From NCBI RefSeq assembly GCF_004792655.1, contig NZ_SRZC01000006.1, positions 1 to 64,000 of the forward strand: 64,000 nucleotides of DNA, in the 5' to 3' direction. How positions within the stretch are numbered: the first letter of the stretch is position 1; every line of letters begins with the position of its first letter. The notes under the pieces were generated by a model. The model had not been told where the DNA came from and did not search any database. It saw only the letters and a list, made by a program, of their open reading frames with translations. Below, in pieces: positions 22,097 through 30,616 of the stretch. The stretch comes from Palleniella muris (GTDB lineage Bacteria; Bacteroidota; Bacteroidia; Bacteroidales; Bacteroidaceae). The position numbers were made by a program, and so were the translations under genes.

Positions 22097-22862
22097 ATCC
22101 TCTGAGCATTTTTTCAGTTCCCCGTTCAGTCAAAATGTTTATTTCCTCTGAATGGGAATTGAGGTGGTCATTGAGGATATTGAATGCGACAGCACTTATC
22201 GAAAGCGGCTCGATGTTCTGGCTACCGCTGGCATTGGCATACGCCAGTGACTGAATGGTATCCCACAACTGAGGGGGAATTGAAATGCGCTTGACACCGA
22301 TATTGTTGAGGCAGATACCGGGCCGCTTAAGGAATTTCTCGGAGTAATCCTCTACCTTGTCGTTACTCACTTTCTTGACCGTTTCTTCAATCTTGCCCTC
22401 ATCCAATGCCGCTTGGAATGCTTCATCCAAATCCTGAAAGCCAATTGGTTTGCTTTGTCCATCAGACATTCTGGCAAGGTAATCGTCTAGATTAAACGGC
22501 ACGGGGTCTTGATTCTCGCATTGAGCCAAATCGTCAACCGGCTCCAAAAACTCAATATCCGAATAATCCTTTTTAACATTGCATTTCACACATTCCTTGA
22601 TTGTCTGTTGGATTTCATACATGACAACCTTCTGAAAATCGGGAAGAATCTTGTCATTAAAATCAGCAAGACGCTCAGATATACATGACAGAATCCTCTT
22701 TACGTCGCCATAAGTAAATTGTTCTTTTACCTCCGCCATATCTTTTGCCGTTTTCTTACTCCACACCCGACATCTGTCGAGTACAAGGAAGATAAGAAAT
22801 AGAAGTATCGGCATTATCAAGAGCGAGCCATAGAATATGTAAGCGTATATCGAGGGACTCAT
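22083..22862 (-). CDS. Membrane-anchored protein with C-terminal DUF3408-like domain
   Basis: 259 residues: a membrane segment at 9-29, a helical middle, and a C-terminal ~75 residues (GVKRISIPPQLWDTI, then ISAVAFNILNDHL, then INILTERG) that match the domain of the next two upstream gene products. It overlaps its neighbours by 14 and 4 bases. DUF3408 proteins accompany Bacteroides conjugation systems; a DNA- or partner-binding role is an inference. Confidence 0.7.
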   Translation of the reverse strand: MSPSIYAYIFYGSLLIMPILLFLIFLVLDRCRVWSKKTAKDMAEVKEQFTYGDVKRILSCISERLADFNDKILPDFQKVVMYEIQQTIKECVKCNVKKDYSDIEFLEPVDDLAQCENQDPVPFNLDDYLARMSDGQSKPIGFQDLDEAFQAALDEGKIEETVKKVSNDKVEDYSEKFLKRPGICLNNIGVKRISIPPQLWDTIQSLAYANASGSQNIEPLSISAVAFNILNDHLNSHSEEINILTERGTEKMLRGYDRY

Positions 22863-23176
22863 ACCAGAACAGTTTTTGCGCCACGATCAGTCAGTTCATT
22901 GATGACATCGCGATTTGCCACGAGGTGGGTAATCAGGATATTTGTCACGAAAGCACCGATTGTAAGATCGGGATTGCCGAAAAGCGATACCGTCTTCGCC
23001 AGTTTGTCGACCAGTTCCCTCGGTACGAAGATGCCTTTTCTTGATCCTACGGTATAGGGGGCGAGATATTTGGCGCGATAGGCGGCAATATCTTTGTCTA
23101 TGGGTTGGCCGGATTCGACCTCTTGGGCGACTTTTACACCACAGGCGTTCAAGTCGCAGAATCTTGGATTGTTCAT
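22859..23176 (-). CDS. DUF3408-like conjugation protein (TraC position)
   Basis: 105 residues, soluble. Residues about 40-105 hold the shared domain: RKGIFVPRELVDKLAKTVSL, TIGAFVTNILITHL and INELTDRGAKTVL. It is close in sequence to the C-terminus of the downstream membrane protein and more distantly to the upstream 159-residue protein. Confidence 0.75.
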   Translation of the reverse strand: MNNPRFCDLNACGVKVAQEVESGQPIDKDIAAYRAKYLAPYTVGSRKGIFVPRELVDKLAKTVSLFGNPDLTIGAFVTNILITHLVANRDVINELTDRGAKTVLV

Positions 23177-23193
23177 GTTCTTTTTGGGGGAAT

Positions 23194-23673
23194 TTAGCGG
23201 TTGTTTAGTTTGGTGTTCTTGTTGAGAAGGCCGGTTATTTCGGCTTCATGCAGGTCAAAATGTTCCTTCAGCATATTGTTGATTATGCCTCCGATTGTCA
23301 CATTATTCCCATGCAAAGCCCGAAGTATCGTGATCAGTGAATGATATTCCACATCAATCGGTACTTGTTTTCCCGACCTCCCGAAACCTATATCTACATT
23401 GTCGACAAGAAAGGTTTCTACGTAATCAGCCTCCTTGTCGTTCAAAGGCGAGATTACAGTCGGTTTGTTTCTTCGTCGGCTTCCTCGTCTGCCACCGGAA
23501 GTTCTCTCTTCGACAGCGGAGGCACTCGTGTCGGCTGATGTCTCCTCCGGAGTGTCGACCTGGGGAGTCGCGCTTTGCGGCTCCCTCTTGCCGCCAATAC
23601 TCGGAGAGAGATTGTCCTCGTACTCATCGAGGAACTTCTGGGGATCAAATTTTGACTTTTCATCTTTGGGCAT
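23194..23673 (-). CDS. DUF3408-like conjugation protein (TraB position)
   Basis: 159 residues. A disordered, charged N-terminal half (Glu/Ser/Arg-rich) leads to a C-terminal domain with KQVPIDVEYHSLITILRALHG and TIGGIINNMLKEHFDLH, the DUF3408-like pattern. It lies five bases after traA. Confidence 0.78.
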   Translation of the reverse strand: MPKDEKSKFDPQKFLDEYEDNLSPSIGGKREPQSATPQVDTPEETSADTSASAVEERTSGGRRGSRRRNKPTVISPLNDKEADYVETFLVDNVDIGFGRSGKQVPIDVEYHSLITILRALHGNNVTIGGIINNMLKEHFDLHEAEITGLLNKNTKLNNR

Positions 23674-23678
23674 AGATT

Positions 23679-24440
23679 TCAGACTTTGATTACTTCACGA
23701 ATTTCCTTAATCAGCTCAGGGAGATTGCTGTCTTTGAGCAGCCGTCTGTCCGGCGGGAGCAAAGTGGAGCGGAAAATTGTCGGCGACGCACCGGCTATGA
23801 CTCCGTCCTTGAAATACTTGGTCGCATAAGTCATGACAGTTTTCAGAGACGACAGTTGGAACTCCGACAGGTAGTTGTCAATCAGCTCGCAGATTTTCGT
23901 CTTCTGCCTTCCGGGGACTCTGTTCCAGACAAGTTTCATGTCTTTGATAGAGGTGTCACCGGAGTCGATCATCCGTTCCTTGACATTGACCGCAAAGCGT
24001 AGAGAACTTTTCAAGTCACCGGTATCCGGGGAGATGGGAACCAGCAGGTAGTGCATAGACGATATGAGATTTACAATCTCAAGGTCATTGATTGTTCCCG
24101 TGATGTCAAAGAGCACAACCTTGATTTCCGGATTCTGTCTTACATATTCTTCCGCGTCATCAACAGCAGCTCCCGGAGTTGAATAGATTATCTTGTAAGG
24201 CCGTTTGTTGAATTTCGTGTAGAATTTAGTGAATGTTTTGTTGATTGCAGGATTCTCCTTGGTAACGCGTTTATCGTTATCCCTGTAATCCTTTTGAGTG
24301 TGCTGACGAGGGTCACAGTCCATGACAAGCACGTCCACCCCGTCAAGGTAATAGAGGTAGCTTGCCGCGAGTGCCGTCAGCGTCGATTTGCCAGAGCCTC
24401 CCTTCTGGGAAGCAAAGGCGACGAATACGGTGTCGCTCAT
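23679..24440 (-). CDS. traA: ParA-family ATPase TraA
   Basis: The deviant Walker A motif KGGSGKST follows FVAFASQ, with DCDPRQH after it and FDITGTINDLEIV further on. I place the start at the ATG at 24440 (253 aa), giving MSDTVFVAF as usual for ParA proteins, not at the far upstream in-frame ATG at 24578. It is the first gene of the tra operon and may help position or partition the element. Confidence 0.9.
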   Translation of the reverse strand: MSDTVFVAFASQKGGSGKSTLTALAASYLYYLDGVDVLVMDCDPRQHTQKDYRDNDKRVTKENPAINKTFTKFYTKFNKRPYKIIYSTPGAAVDDAEEYVRQNPEIKVVLFDITGTINDLEIVNLISSMHYLLVPISPDTGDLKSSLRFAVNVKERMIDSGDTSIKDMKLVWNRVPGRQKTKICELIDNYLSEFQLSSLKTVMTYATKYFKDGVIAGASPTIFRSTLLPPDRRLLKDSNLPELIKEIREVIKV

Positions 24441-24754
24441 TTGAAGAATTTGAGGGTAAATAAAATGATGATTTGCAGGGCCGATGCCATTGGGTGTCTT
24501 CGGTCTCAGATTACCGACAGACAGGCTCATCACCGTCACGAGTGGGTCGGAGAATGTGACTTTGGAATGATGTAGCAAAAATAATCGCTTTCAATTCAAT
24601 ATATCCGAGAATTTCAGAACCGCTATACCATACACCAAAAATGCGGCTCATTTGATCTCATCAAGTATTTGATTTACTTGCGCTGTTCGCTTGATGGGCG
24701 TTTGTTAGGGAAACATAGCCGTTTGCGAAAAAGTTTATAATTTGATTCAGATTG

Positions 24755-24780
24755 TCATCCATAGCCAAAAGTAGTTCATG
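24755..24780. repeat. 26-bp direct repeat, copy 1
   Basis: The sequence CATCCATAGCCAAAA followed by [GA]TAGTTCATG recurs at 25085-25110 with one mismatch. Weaker similarity (AAAAGTTTA-type) extends about 28 bases upstream of each copy. The two copies flank the octamer array. Confidence 0.85.
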
Positions 24781-24861
24781 AGCGGTCATTTGAACGACTT
24801 TTCATTCATACGATTGAATGTTTGAATTATCAGTAATTCGATTGATTGACCGATAATCCGT

Positions 24862-24973
24862 CTGAACGTCTGAACAACTGAACGTCTGAACAACTGAACG
24901 TCTGAACAACTGAACGCTTGAACGTCTGAACCTTTGTTCAACTGAACGTCTGAACACTTGAACTGATGAACGG
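24862..24973. repeat. Array of 14 octamers (CTGAACNN)
   Basis: Fourteen consecutive 8-bp units follow YTGAACNN with few deviations: three GT/AA alternating pairs, then looser copies including one TTGTTCAA. The regular 8-bp spacing is not a coding signature. The open frame crossing it on the minus strand is a by-product. Confidence 0.9.
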
Positions 24974-25084
24974 CAGAACATTCAACTGTATGTTCATTCG
25001 TAAAGTCAGACAGACATTCAGTCTTGCGAACACGGTTTTGAAACATTGTCTGTCTGAGAAAAGTTTAATTTTCATTCTCGATTT

Positions 25085-25110
25085 TCATCCATAGCCAAAA
25101 ATAGTTCATG
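25085..25110. repeat. 26-bp direct repeat, copy 2
   Basis: Second copy of the repeat at 24755-24780, with the single change G to A in the middle. Confidence 0.85.
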
Positions 25111-25365
25111 TCCGTGCATGTCAGCATTTTGCAGTGAACAATTTTCTGGGTATGCAGTTATTACTTTCACAAAGGAGATGCTCCCTTCGGGGCTTAAATA
25201 AAGCTTTTCAGATCTTCAATTACAACGCTCCATATCCAATTCAGTCATGGGTCGGACTGATTTCATTGTGAAAATCTTTCATTAAAGATGTGTTTTCGGA
25301 GACCGGAGTATTGTAATTATTCCCACAACGATTTTTCTATCGAACAGGATGCACAAACGTGCATT

Positions 25366-25459
25366 GCAAGGTATGGTTTACGCTGCATGAAACTCATTTT
25401 GCAGCATAAACCGCCTTGCCATTGCATGGGGCTTGCGATTACTCCAAAGTCGTAATCGC
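25366..25459 (+). other. Candidate origin of transfer (oriT)
   Basis: An imperfect inverted repeat has outer arms GCAAGG/CCTTGC and inner arms GGTTTACGCTGCA/TGCAGCATAAACC (25366-25387 with 25400-25419). A second, perfect one has arms GCGATTAC/GTAATCGC (25435-25442 with 25452-25459). A GC-rich CCCTGCGGGGCAG follows at about 25469. All lie directly upstream of the mobilisation genes, where such elements usually carry oriT. The nic position cannot be read from sequence alone. Confidence 0.5.
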
Positions 25460-25515
25460 CGAAGGTCTCCCTGCGGGGCAGTATCTCTATTTACCCACTA
25501 AATTCCATCCAATTT

Positions 25516-25944
25516 ATGAAACAAGTGAACTACCGTGGAGGGCGGCACAAGAAGGCCGACCCCTCCACAGCATTCCGTTGTTCGGTAAACTTTACCGCAT
25601 CGGAACAGGCGAGATTACTCGAAATGCAGGAAAAAACCGGCATCGCATCTCTCTCGGCATTCATAAAAATGCAGCTCTTTGGAAAAACTTTCAAGGTACA
25701 TTATATTGATGACAACAGCCGTATCTTCATCAGCAACCTTTCCGATTTCAATAATCAGTATCGTCAGATTGTGAACGATTACGACCTATTGGTGCAGACA
25801 TTGAAAGAGAATTTCACCGAAAAGAAAGCCTTGAAATGCCTTTATGCACTGGAGCAGGAGACTATCAAACTGGTAAAGCTAAACCGTGAGATTGTCGCTC
25901 TCGCCAAAGACTTCGACGAGCAATGGTTGCAAAAATCTCAGTAG
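25516..25944 (+). CDS. mobA: Mobilisation accessory protein MobA-like
   Basis: 142 residues. Residues about 18-50 (STAFRCSVNFTASEQARLLEMQ, then SLSAFIKMQLFG) have the pattern of ribbon-helix-helix relaxosome proteins; a helical, coiled C-terminus follows. It overlaps the relaxase gene by 22 bases. It would bind oriT and assist the relaxase. Confidence 0.82.
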   Translation: MKQVNYRGGRHKKADPSTAFRCSVNFTASEQARLLEMQEKTGIASLSAFIKMQLFGKTFKVHYIDDNSRIFISNLSDFNNQYRQIVNDYDLLVQTLKENFTEKKALKCLYALEQETIKLVKLNREIVALAKDFDEQWLQKSQ

Positions 25945-27269
25945 GAAATTCTCTTTACGGGAGTCTGGTATATAACGGCGAGAAAATCAACAAGGAGAAG
26001 GGCAAGGTGCTTGCCACTAATAAAATCTACAATGACGGCAGCGGCACCATCAACATCCACCGCGCTTTTGAAGACTTCAAGATGTGGATGCCTCAATCCA
26101 CCAAAGCGGAGAAACCGATGATGCACATATCCTTGAATCCGCATCCAGACGACCGTCTTAGTGATGCCGAATATGCTCAATTGGCACACGAGTATATGGA
26201 AAAGATGGGCTTTGCAGATATGCCATATCTCATCGTCAAGCACGAAGACATTGATCGCCACCACATTCACATTGTTGCTCTTAGGGTACGACCGGACGGC
26301 ACGGCAATATCTACCAAGAACAACTTTTACAAGAGTAAGGAGATAACCCGCGAACTTGAAAAGAAGTATGGTCTTCATTCTGCCGAACGTCAGAAGGTTA
26401 CGCCGGATATGCCAATCAACAAGGTTGATCCGAATGGAGATGTCAAGCGTCAGGTGGCTATGGCTGTAAAGCTGGTCGGGATGCGCTATAAGTTCCAGAC
26501 ATTAGGCGAATACAATGCTGTCCTCTCCTTATATAATATAAGGTGTGAGGAAGCCGACGGCCGATATAACGGTCGTGAGTATCATGGTCTGGTCTATTTC
26601 GCAATGGACGATGACGGCAAAACTATCTCAACTCCGCTGAAGGCTTCACGACTTGGTAAGTTTGCCGGTCGTGAGGCTGTTGACCAGCGTTATCAGAATG
26701 CCAAAGAGAAGATAGATGTCAGACCCACGAAAAGAAAAGTCGCAGCGGTCATGGCGCAGTCATCCGGCAAGGACGATTTCATTGCCCGTCTGAAAACGGA
26801 GAATATAGACCTTGTGCTTCGATACACCGATGATGGCCGGATATATGGGGCCACCTATATCGACCACAATACCCGGACAGTTCTCAACGGCTCCCGTCTC
26901 GGCAAGGAGTTTTCTGCCAACGCCCTTGAAAAGTGGTTCAATAATCCGGCTGAGAAACCGATTGTCCAGACGCATAGTAACACTAAGGACAACGGAACGG
27001 CTCCTGACAATAGTCAGCATCAGTATCAGCATCAGGGTGGAGACAGCCAATCCGACGGCACAGCATCCGACAATCAATCCAACCGGCACGGGCATACTGC
27101 ACAATCAACATCCGCTCAAAGCCAATCCCACGGATATGATGACACTTCCATGTTCGAGGGGCTGGGCGGTTTGTTCTCTGTCGGCCCGGCTTTCGATGCA
27201 CAGGAAGAAGCCTTCTATCGCGAGATGCAACGGCGTAAGAAGAAAAAACGTCGTGGTCCGAAACTCTAA
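25923..27269 (+). CDS. mobB: Relaxase MobB
   Basis: 448 residues. The nicking domain is N-terminal: HISLNPHPDD (about 63), then HEDIDRHHIHIVALRV (about 102-118), the three-His metal site of MOBP-like relaxases. A candidate nucleophile Tyr lies in the first residues (NSLYGSLVYNG). The C-terminal ~110 residues are Gln/Ser/His-rich low complexity, ending with a basic RRKKKKRRG tail. It cuts one strand at oriT and stays bound to the transferred end. Confidence 0.92.
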   Translation: MVAKISVGNSLYGSLVYNGEKINKEKGKVLATNKIYNDGSGTINIHRAFEDFKMWMPQSTKAEKPMMHISLNPHPDDRLSDAEYAQLAHEYMEKMGFADMPYLIVKHEDIDRHHIHIVALRVRPDGTAISTKNNFYKSKEITRELEKKYGLHSAERQKVTPDMPINKVDPNGDVKRQVAMAVKLVGMRYKFQTLGEYNAVLSLYNIRCEEADGRYNGREYHGLVYFAMDDDGKTISTPLKASRLGKFAGREAVDQRYQNAKEKIDVRPTKRKVAAVMAQSSGKDDFIARLKTENIDLVLRYTDDGRIYGATYIDHNTRTVLNGSRLGKEFSANALEKWFNNPAEKPIVQTHSNTKDNGTAPDNSQHQYQHQGGDSQSDGTASDNQSNRHGHTAQSTSAQSQSHGYDDTSMFEGLGGLFSVGPAFDAQEEAFYREMQRRKKKKRRGPKL

Positions 27270-27295
27270 TTCTAAATTTCTAAATCAAAACAAGT

Positions 27296-29296
27296 ATGTC
27301 ACAACAAGAAGATGACCTGCGGTCGCTTGCCAAAATCATGGATATGCTTCGTGGCGTAGCCATGATACTTGTGGTCGCTAATATCTATTGGTTCTGCCAG
27401 TCGCTTATAGGCGGCTGGCGGTTCCACGCCGAGACAATGAAGGTGCTCGGCAATCTCAATGAGGCCGGCGGACTGTTCAACAATCCGTGGAACGCCAAAT
27501 GGTGGGCGCTACTTTTTCTTGCCCTTTCGTGCTTCGGCACGAAGGGTGTCAAGAATGAGAAAATCCAATGGCGCCAAATCTGGATTATCCTGTCGGTTGG
27601 TGTCTCTCTGTTCTTCCTCAATTGGTGGATGCTCTATATCCCTTTGACGGTTCTCTATATTATTACTACAGTGGCAGGTTTTATCTGTCTCTTGTTGGGA
27701 GGTGTATGGATAAGCCGTTTGTTGAAGAACAATATGATGGACGACCGCTTCAACGAGGAAAATGAATCGTTCATGCAGGAGACCGAGAAGAAGACAAATG
27801 AATATTCCATCAACCTCCCCACAAAATTCTTTTACAAAAAGAAGTGGAACAGAGGCTGGATTAACGTCGTAAACCCATTCAGGGCTACAATAGTGCTTGG
27901 CACCCCCGGCTCCGGCAAGTCATACGCGGTAGTCAATAACTTCATCAAGCAGCAGATTGAGAAGGGGTTCAGCTTGTACGTCTATGATTACAAAAGTCCT
28001 GATTTAACGATGATTGCATACAATCACATGTTGAACAACATGGATAAATATGGCCAATACCCGCCTCGGTTCTGCTTCATCAACTTCGATGACCCTGAAC
28101 ACTCTCACCGCTGCAATCCTATTCATCCCGATTTCATGACGGATATTGCCGACGCTTACGAGTCGGCATATACCATCATGATGAACTTGAACCGCACGTG
28201 GCTGCAAAAGCAGGGAGACTTCTTCGTCGAGTCGCCAATCGTCCTGTTCGCCGCTATCATCTGGTATTTGAAGCGATTTGAGAATGGTAAATATTGCACG
28301 TTCCCTCATGCGATAGAATTTCTTTGCCGGCCATACGAACAGATATTCCCGATTCTGACAAGCTATCCGGAACTGGAAAACTATCTTTCGCCATTCATCG
28401 ACGCATGGCAGGGCAACGCGCAGGAACAGCTTCAGGGACAGATAGCATCGGCAAAGATTCCTCTTACCCGCATGATTTCGCCGCAGTTATACTGGATTAT
28501 GACCGGGGATGATTTCACTCTCGACATCAACGATCCGAAAGAGCCGAAGATACTGTGTGTCGGCAATAATCCCGACCGTCAGAATATTTACGGGGCGGCT
28601 CTCGGTCTGTATAACAGCCGAATTGTCAAACTCATCAACAAGAAGGGAATGTTGAAGTCTGGAGTGATAATTGACGAATTACCAACTATTTACTTCAAGG
28701 GACTCGACAATCTCATAGCAACGGCACGAAGCAATAAGGTTGCCGTCTGCCTCGGCTTTCAAGATTTCTCACAGCTCAAACGCGACTATGGCGACAAGGA
28801 GGCGGCGGTGGTGATGAATACTGTCGGAAACATCTTCTCCGGACAGGTCGTTGGCGAAACCGCCAAGACACTTTCCGAAAGGTTCGGCAAGGTGTTGCAG
28901 AAGCGTCAGTCCATGAGCATCAACCGCAATGATGTGAGCCACTCGTTCAACACCCAGATGGACAGTCTGATTCCGCAGAGCAAAATCTCGACACTGACAC
29001 AGGGTATGTTTGTAGGCTCCGTGTCCGATAATATCGACCAGCGTATTGACCAGAAAATCTTTCATGCCGAGATAGTGGTGGACTCCGAGAAAGTCAAGGC
29101 GGATGAAGCAAGATACCGGCCGATTCCGATTCTTACAGACTTCAAGGATGACACAGAGGACAAATCAAAAATGAAATTTGTGATTCAGAAGAATTACGAG
29201 CAGGTTAAGAAAGATGTCCGCGACCTTGTAGAACGAGAAATAGAACGCATCAAGGAAGATCCGGTTCTATGTAGATTGCTCCCCAAAGGTATATAA
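27296..29296 (+). CDS. mobC: Type IV coupling ATPase MobC (VirD4/TraG-family)
   Basis: 666 residues. Four hydrophobic segments lie before residue 140; Walker A GTPGSGKS is at 202-209, and a Walker B-like VIIDELPTIYFKG is near 455. The late part has CLGFQDFSQLKRDYG, typical of coupling proteins. It brings the relaxase-DNA complex to the Tra channel. It follows mobB by 26 bases and is closed by a strong hairpin. Confidence 0.93.
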   Translation: MSQQEDDLRSLAKIMDMLRGVAMILVVANIYWFCQSLIGGWRFHAETMKVLGNLNEAGGLFNNPWNAKWWALLFLALSCFGTKGVKNEKIQWRQIWIILSVGVSLFFLNWWMLYIPLTVLYIITTVAGFICLLLGGVWISRLLKNNMMDDRFNEENESFMQETEKKTNEYSINLPTKFFYKKKWNRGWINVVNPFRATIVLGTPGSGKSYAVVNNFIKQQIEKGFSLYVYDYKSPDLTMIAYNHMLNNMDKYGQYPPRFCFINFDDPEHSHRCNPIHPDFMTDIADAYESAYTIMMNLNRTWLQKQGDFFVESPIVLFAAIIWYLKRFENGKYCTFPHAIEFLCRPYEQIFPILTSYPELENYLSPFIDAWQGNAQEQLQGQIASAKIPLTRMISPQLYWIMTGDDFTLDINDPKEPKILCVGNNPDRQNIYGAALGLYNSRIVKLINKKGMLKSGVIIDELPTIYFKGLDNLIATARSNKVAVCLGFQDFSQLKRDYGDKEAAVVMNTVGNIFSGQVVGETAKTLSERFGKVLQKRQSMSINRNDVSHSFNTQMDSLIPQSKISTLTQGMFVGSVSDNIDQRIDQKIFHAEIVVDSEKVKADEARYRPIPILTDFKDDTEDKSKMKFVIQKNYEQVKKDVRDLVEREIERIKEDPVLCRLLPKGI

Positions 29297-29301
29297 ACAG
29301 C

Positions 29302-29338
29302 AATCCCGACTCATTCAGTTACTGAATGGGCCGGGATT
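29302..29338. terminator. Hairpin after mobC
   Basis: AATCCCG...CGGGATT outer arms and a CATTCAG/CTGAATG inner stem with a short loop form a strong hairpin between the convergent mobC and the acidic small gene. It can serve both strands. Confidence 0.7.
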
Positions 29339-29367
29339 ATCATTTCATTGCGCTTTCACATAGTGAT

Positions 29368-29670
29368 TTATGCGCTCAGGCTTTCATATTCTTCATATTG
29401 GTCGTATTCATCGAAGTCGTCATATTCGTCGAAATCATCTTCGATATATTCGATGTCGTCCTCCTCGTCATCCGGGTCGAAACCCTCGTAGTGACCGGTG
29501 GAGGTGATTGATTTGAACACTTCATCTTCGGGGCTGTCTGTGGTGACAGCGTCTGCGAAGATTCTTACGAGTTCTTCCTGCGGAATCTCTTCATTGAAGC
29601 ATCCGTCTTCTTTCAGAGCGTGATACAGTTCGGCAAACTGTGCTCTGTTAAATTGTATAGATTCTTTCAT
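29368..29670 (-). CDS. Small acidic protein with RteC-like C-terminal motif
   Basis: 100 residues. Residues 6-55 (FNRAQFAELYHALKEDGCFN, then LVRIFADAV) resemble the L-x-x-L-x-HAL-x-x-x-GC-[FI] segment at the C-terminus of RteC proteins and of its neighbour. The last 35 residues are almost all Asp, Glu and Tyr. No other domain is seen. A helix-turn-helix-like role, or an acidic decoy, is speculation. Confidence 0.65.
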   Translation of the reverse strand: MKESIQFNRAQFAELYHALKEDGCFNEEIPQEELVRIFADAVTTDSPEDEVFKSITSTGHYEGFDPDDEEDDIEYIEDDFDEYDDFDEYDQYEEYESLSA

Positions 29671-29700
29671 ACTGGGAATTTCGGATTTAGTGGATGGACA

Positions 29701-30333
29701 TCAGGCTCTATCGTCTTCATTGTCAAGTCTGCGCTGCACGTCTTCTTCGACGCCCTTTTTGAGGCCGTCAAGAAATTCCGTAACGCTCTTGCTTGAATCC
29801 TTTGATTTGAGCGATGATATTATGTTGTTGACGTAGTGGACTGTTACATCGAGGTTGAGTGCTGCCGCCATGTTGCGTACCAGCTCTGAGAACGAATCAT
29901 CGTCCATGATGCAGCCGCCTACCTTTATGGCATGGCACAGGTGGGCGAAGTGTGATTTGGGTTTGCGCCAGCGGAGGGTGCTTTTGATGTCCGGCACACC
30001 GGTTTCAGGGGTGAATCCGGTCATGGCAGAGAGCGACTGGAGCTTTCGCGACACATAACTGTGTGCGGTATTGAAGGCTGATGCCAACGCCTCGTTGACC
30101 TGATTGAGCATCATACGGCTCTTGATTTCCGATAACTGGATGTCGGCGATAGTAAGCAGTTCCAGCGCGTAGTTGTGCATGGGTGAGCCTGTTGCTGTGA
30201 CCTCATGGATGGTTATGATGAGGTCTGTGAGTTGTGCAGGAAGCTCTGCTGAGAAAAGGCCCTGACGCAGATTCTTAAATACTTCAAGATTTGTCAGGTG
30301 GAACAGATCCAAACGTCTTGTTTCCATAAACAA
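29701..30333 (-). CDS. RteC-like regulator
   Basis: 210 residues. The C-terminal half (LRWRKPKSHFAHLCHAIKVGGCI, then LVRNMAAALNLDV, then VTEFLDGLKKGVEED) follows the RteC pattern of W-x-x-x-K-x-x-[FL]-x-x-L-x-[HY]-A, GC, and KFLDSL near the end. In CTnDOT RteC activates excision genes. The family assignment is by motif reading and the N-terminus is divergent. The gene is divergent from the RteB-like gene. Confidence 0.7.
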   Translation of the reverse strand: MFMETRRLDLFHLTNLEVFKNLRQGLFSAELPAQLTDLIITIHEVTATGSPMHNYALELLTIADIQLSEIKSRMMLNQVNEALASAFNTAHSYVSRKLQSLSAMTGFTPETGVPDIKSTLRWRKPKSHFAHLCHAIKVGGCIMDDDSFSELVRNMAAALNLDVTVHYVNNIISSLKSKDSSKSVTEFLDGLKKGVEEDVQRRLDNEDDRA

Positions 30334-30616
30334 ATAGTTTTTTGTGGTTTCGAGGCATTCAACCGTGAATGCAGAATCATAACAAGCTGAATAGTCAATT
30401 TTGTTCGTTGTCGTCTATTAGTCAATGCGTTGAATTGCTGTGTTTTATGTAGTTGAGTGTATTCAGAATGTATTTTGAACTGTCTTTCTACATTCAAAAA
30501 TGTCTAAAGTGTTTTCAACCAAAAGAACTTTATCTGCTGATAGAATGTTTCTTAATGTGTATTTGAGATTTCAAGACTTCATTTTCTCCCCCAAAATTGG
30601 ATATATCGAAGAAAAA

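Larger units (their letters stand above)
24441..25515. other. Noncoding region between divergent tra and mob operons
   Basis: No convincing gene is seen in this 1.07-kb stretch. It holds the octamer array, two copies of a 26-bp direct repeat and an oriT-like cluster of inverted repeats, each listed separately. Both operon promoters must lie here, but no full promoter consensus stands out. Confidence 0.7.

Noticed and set aside
24441..24578. Longer N-terminus of TraA
   Set aside because: ParA proteins start a few residues before the KGGSGKST strand; the ATG at 24440 fits, the upstream extension does not.
24862..24973. CRISPR-like appearance of the octamer array
   Set aside because: Units are 8 bp without spacers of unique sequence and no cas genes are present.
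24786..25046. 86-codon open frame on the minus strand over the octamer array (CSDVQLF-type repeats)
   Set aside because: It is generated by the 8-bp repeat (24-bp coding period), has no family character and shows no linked start signal; listed as repeat only.
30500..30616. Longer N-terminus for the RteB-like regulator
   Set aside because: The added 39 residues (Phe-rich) lack family similarity and the ATG at 30617 begins the conserved part; kept as alternative only.
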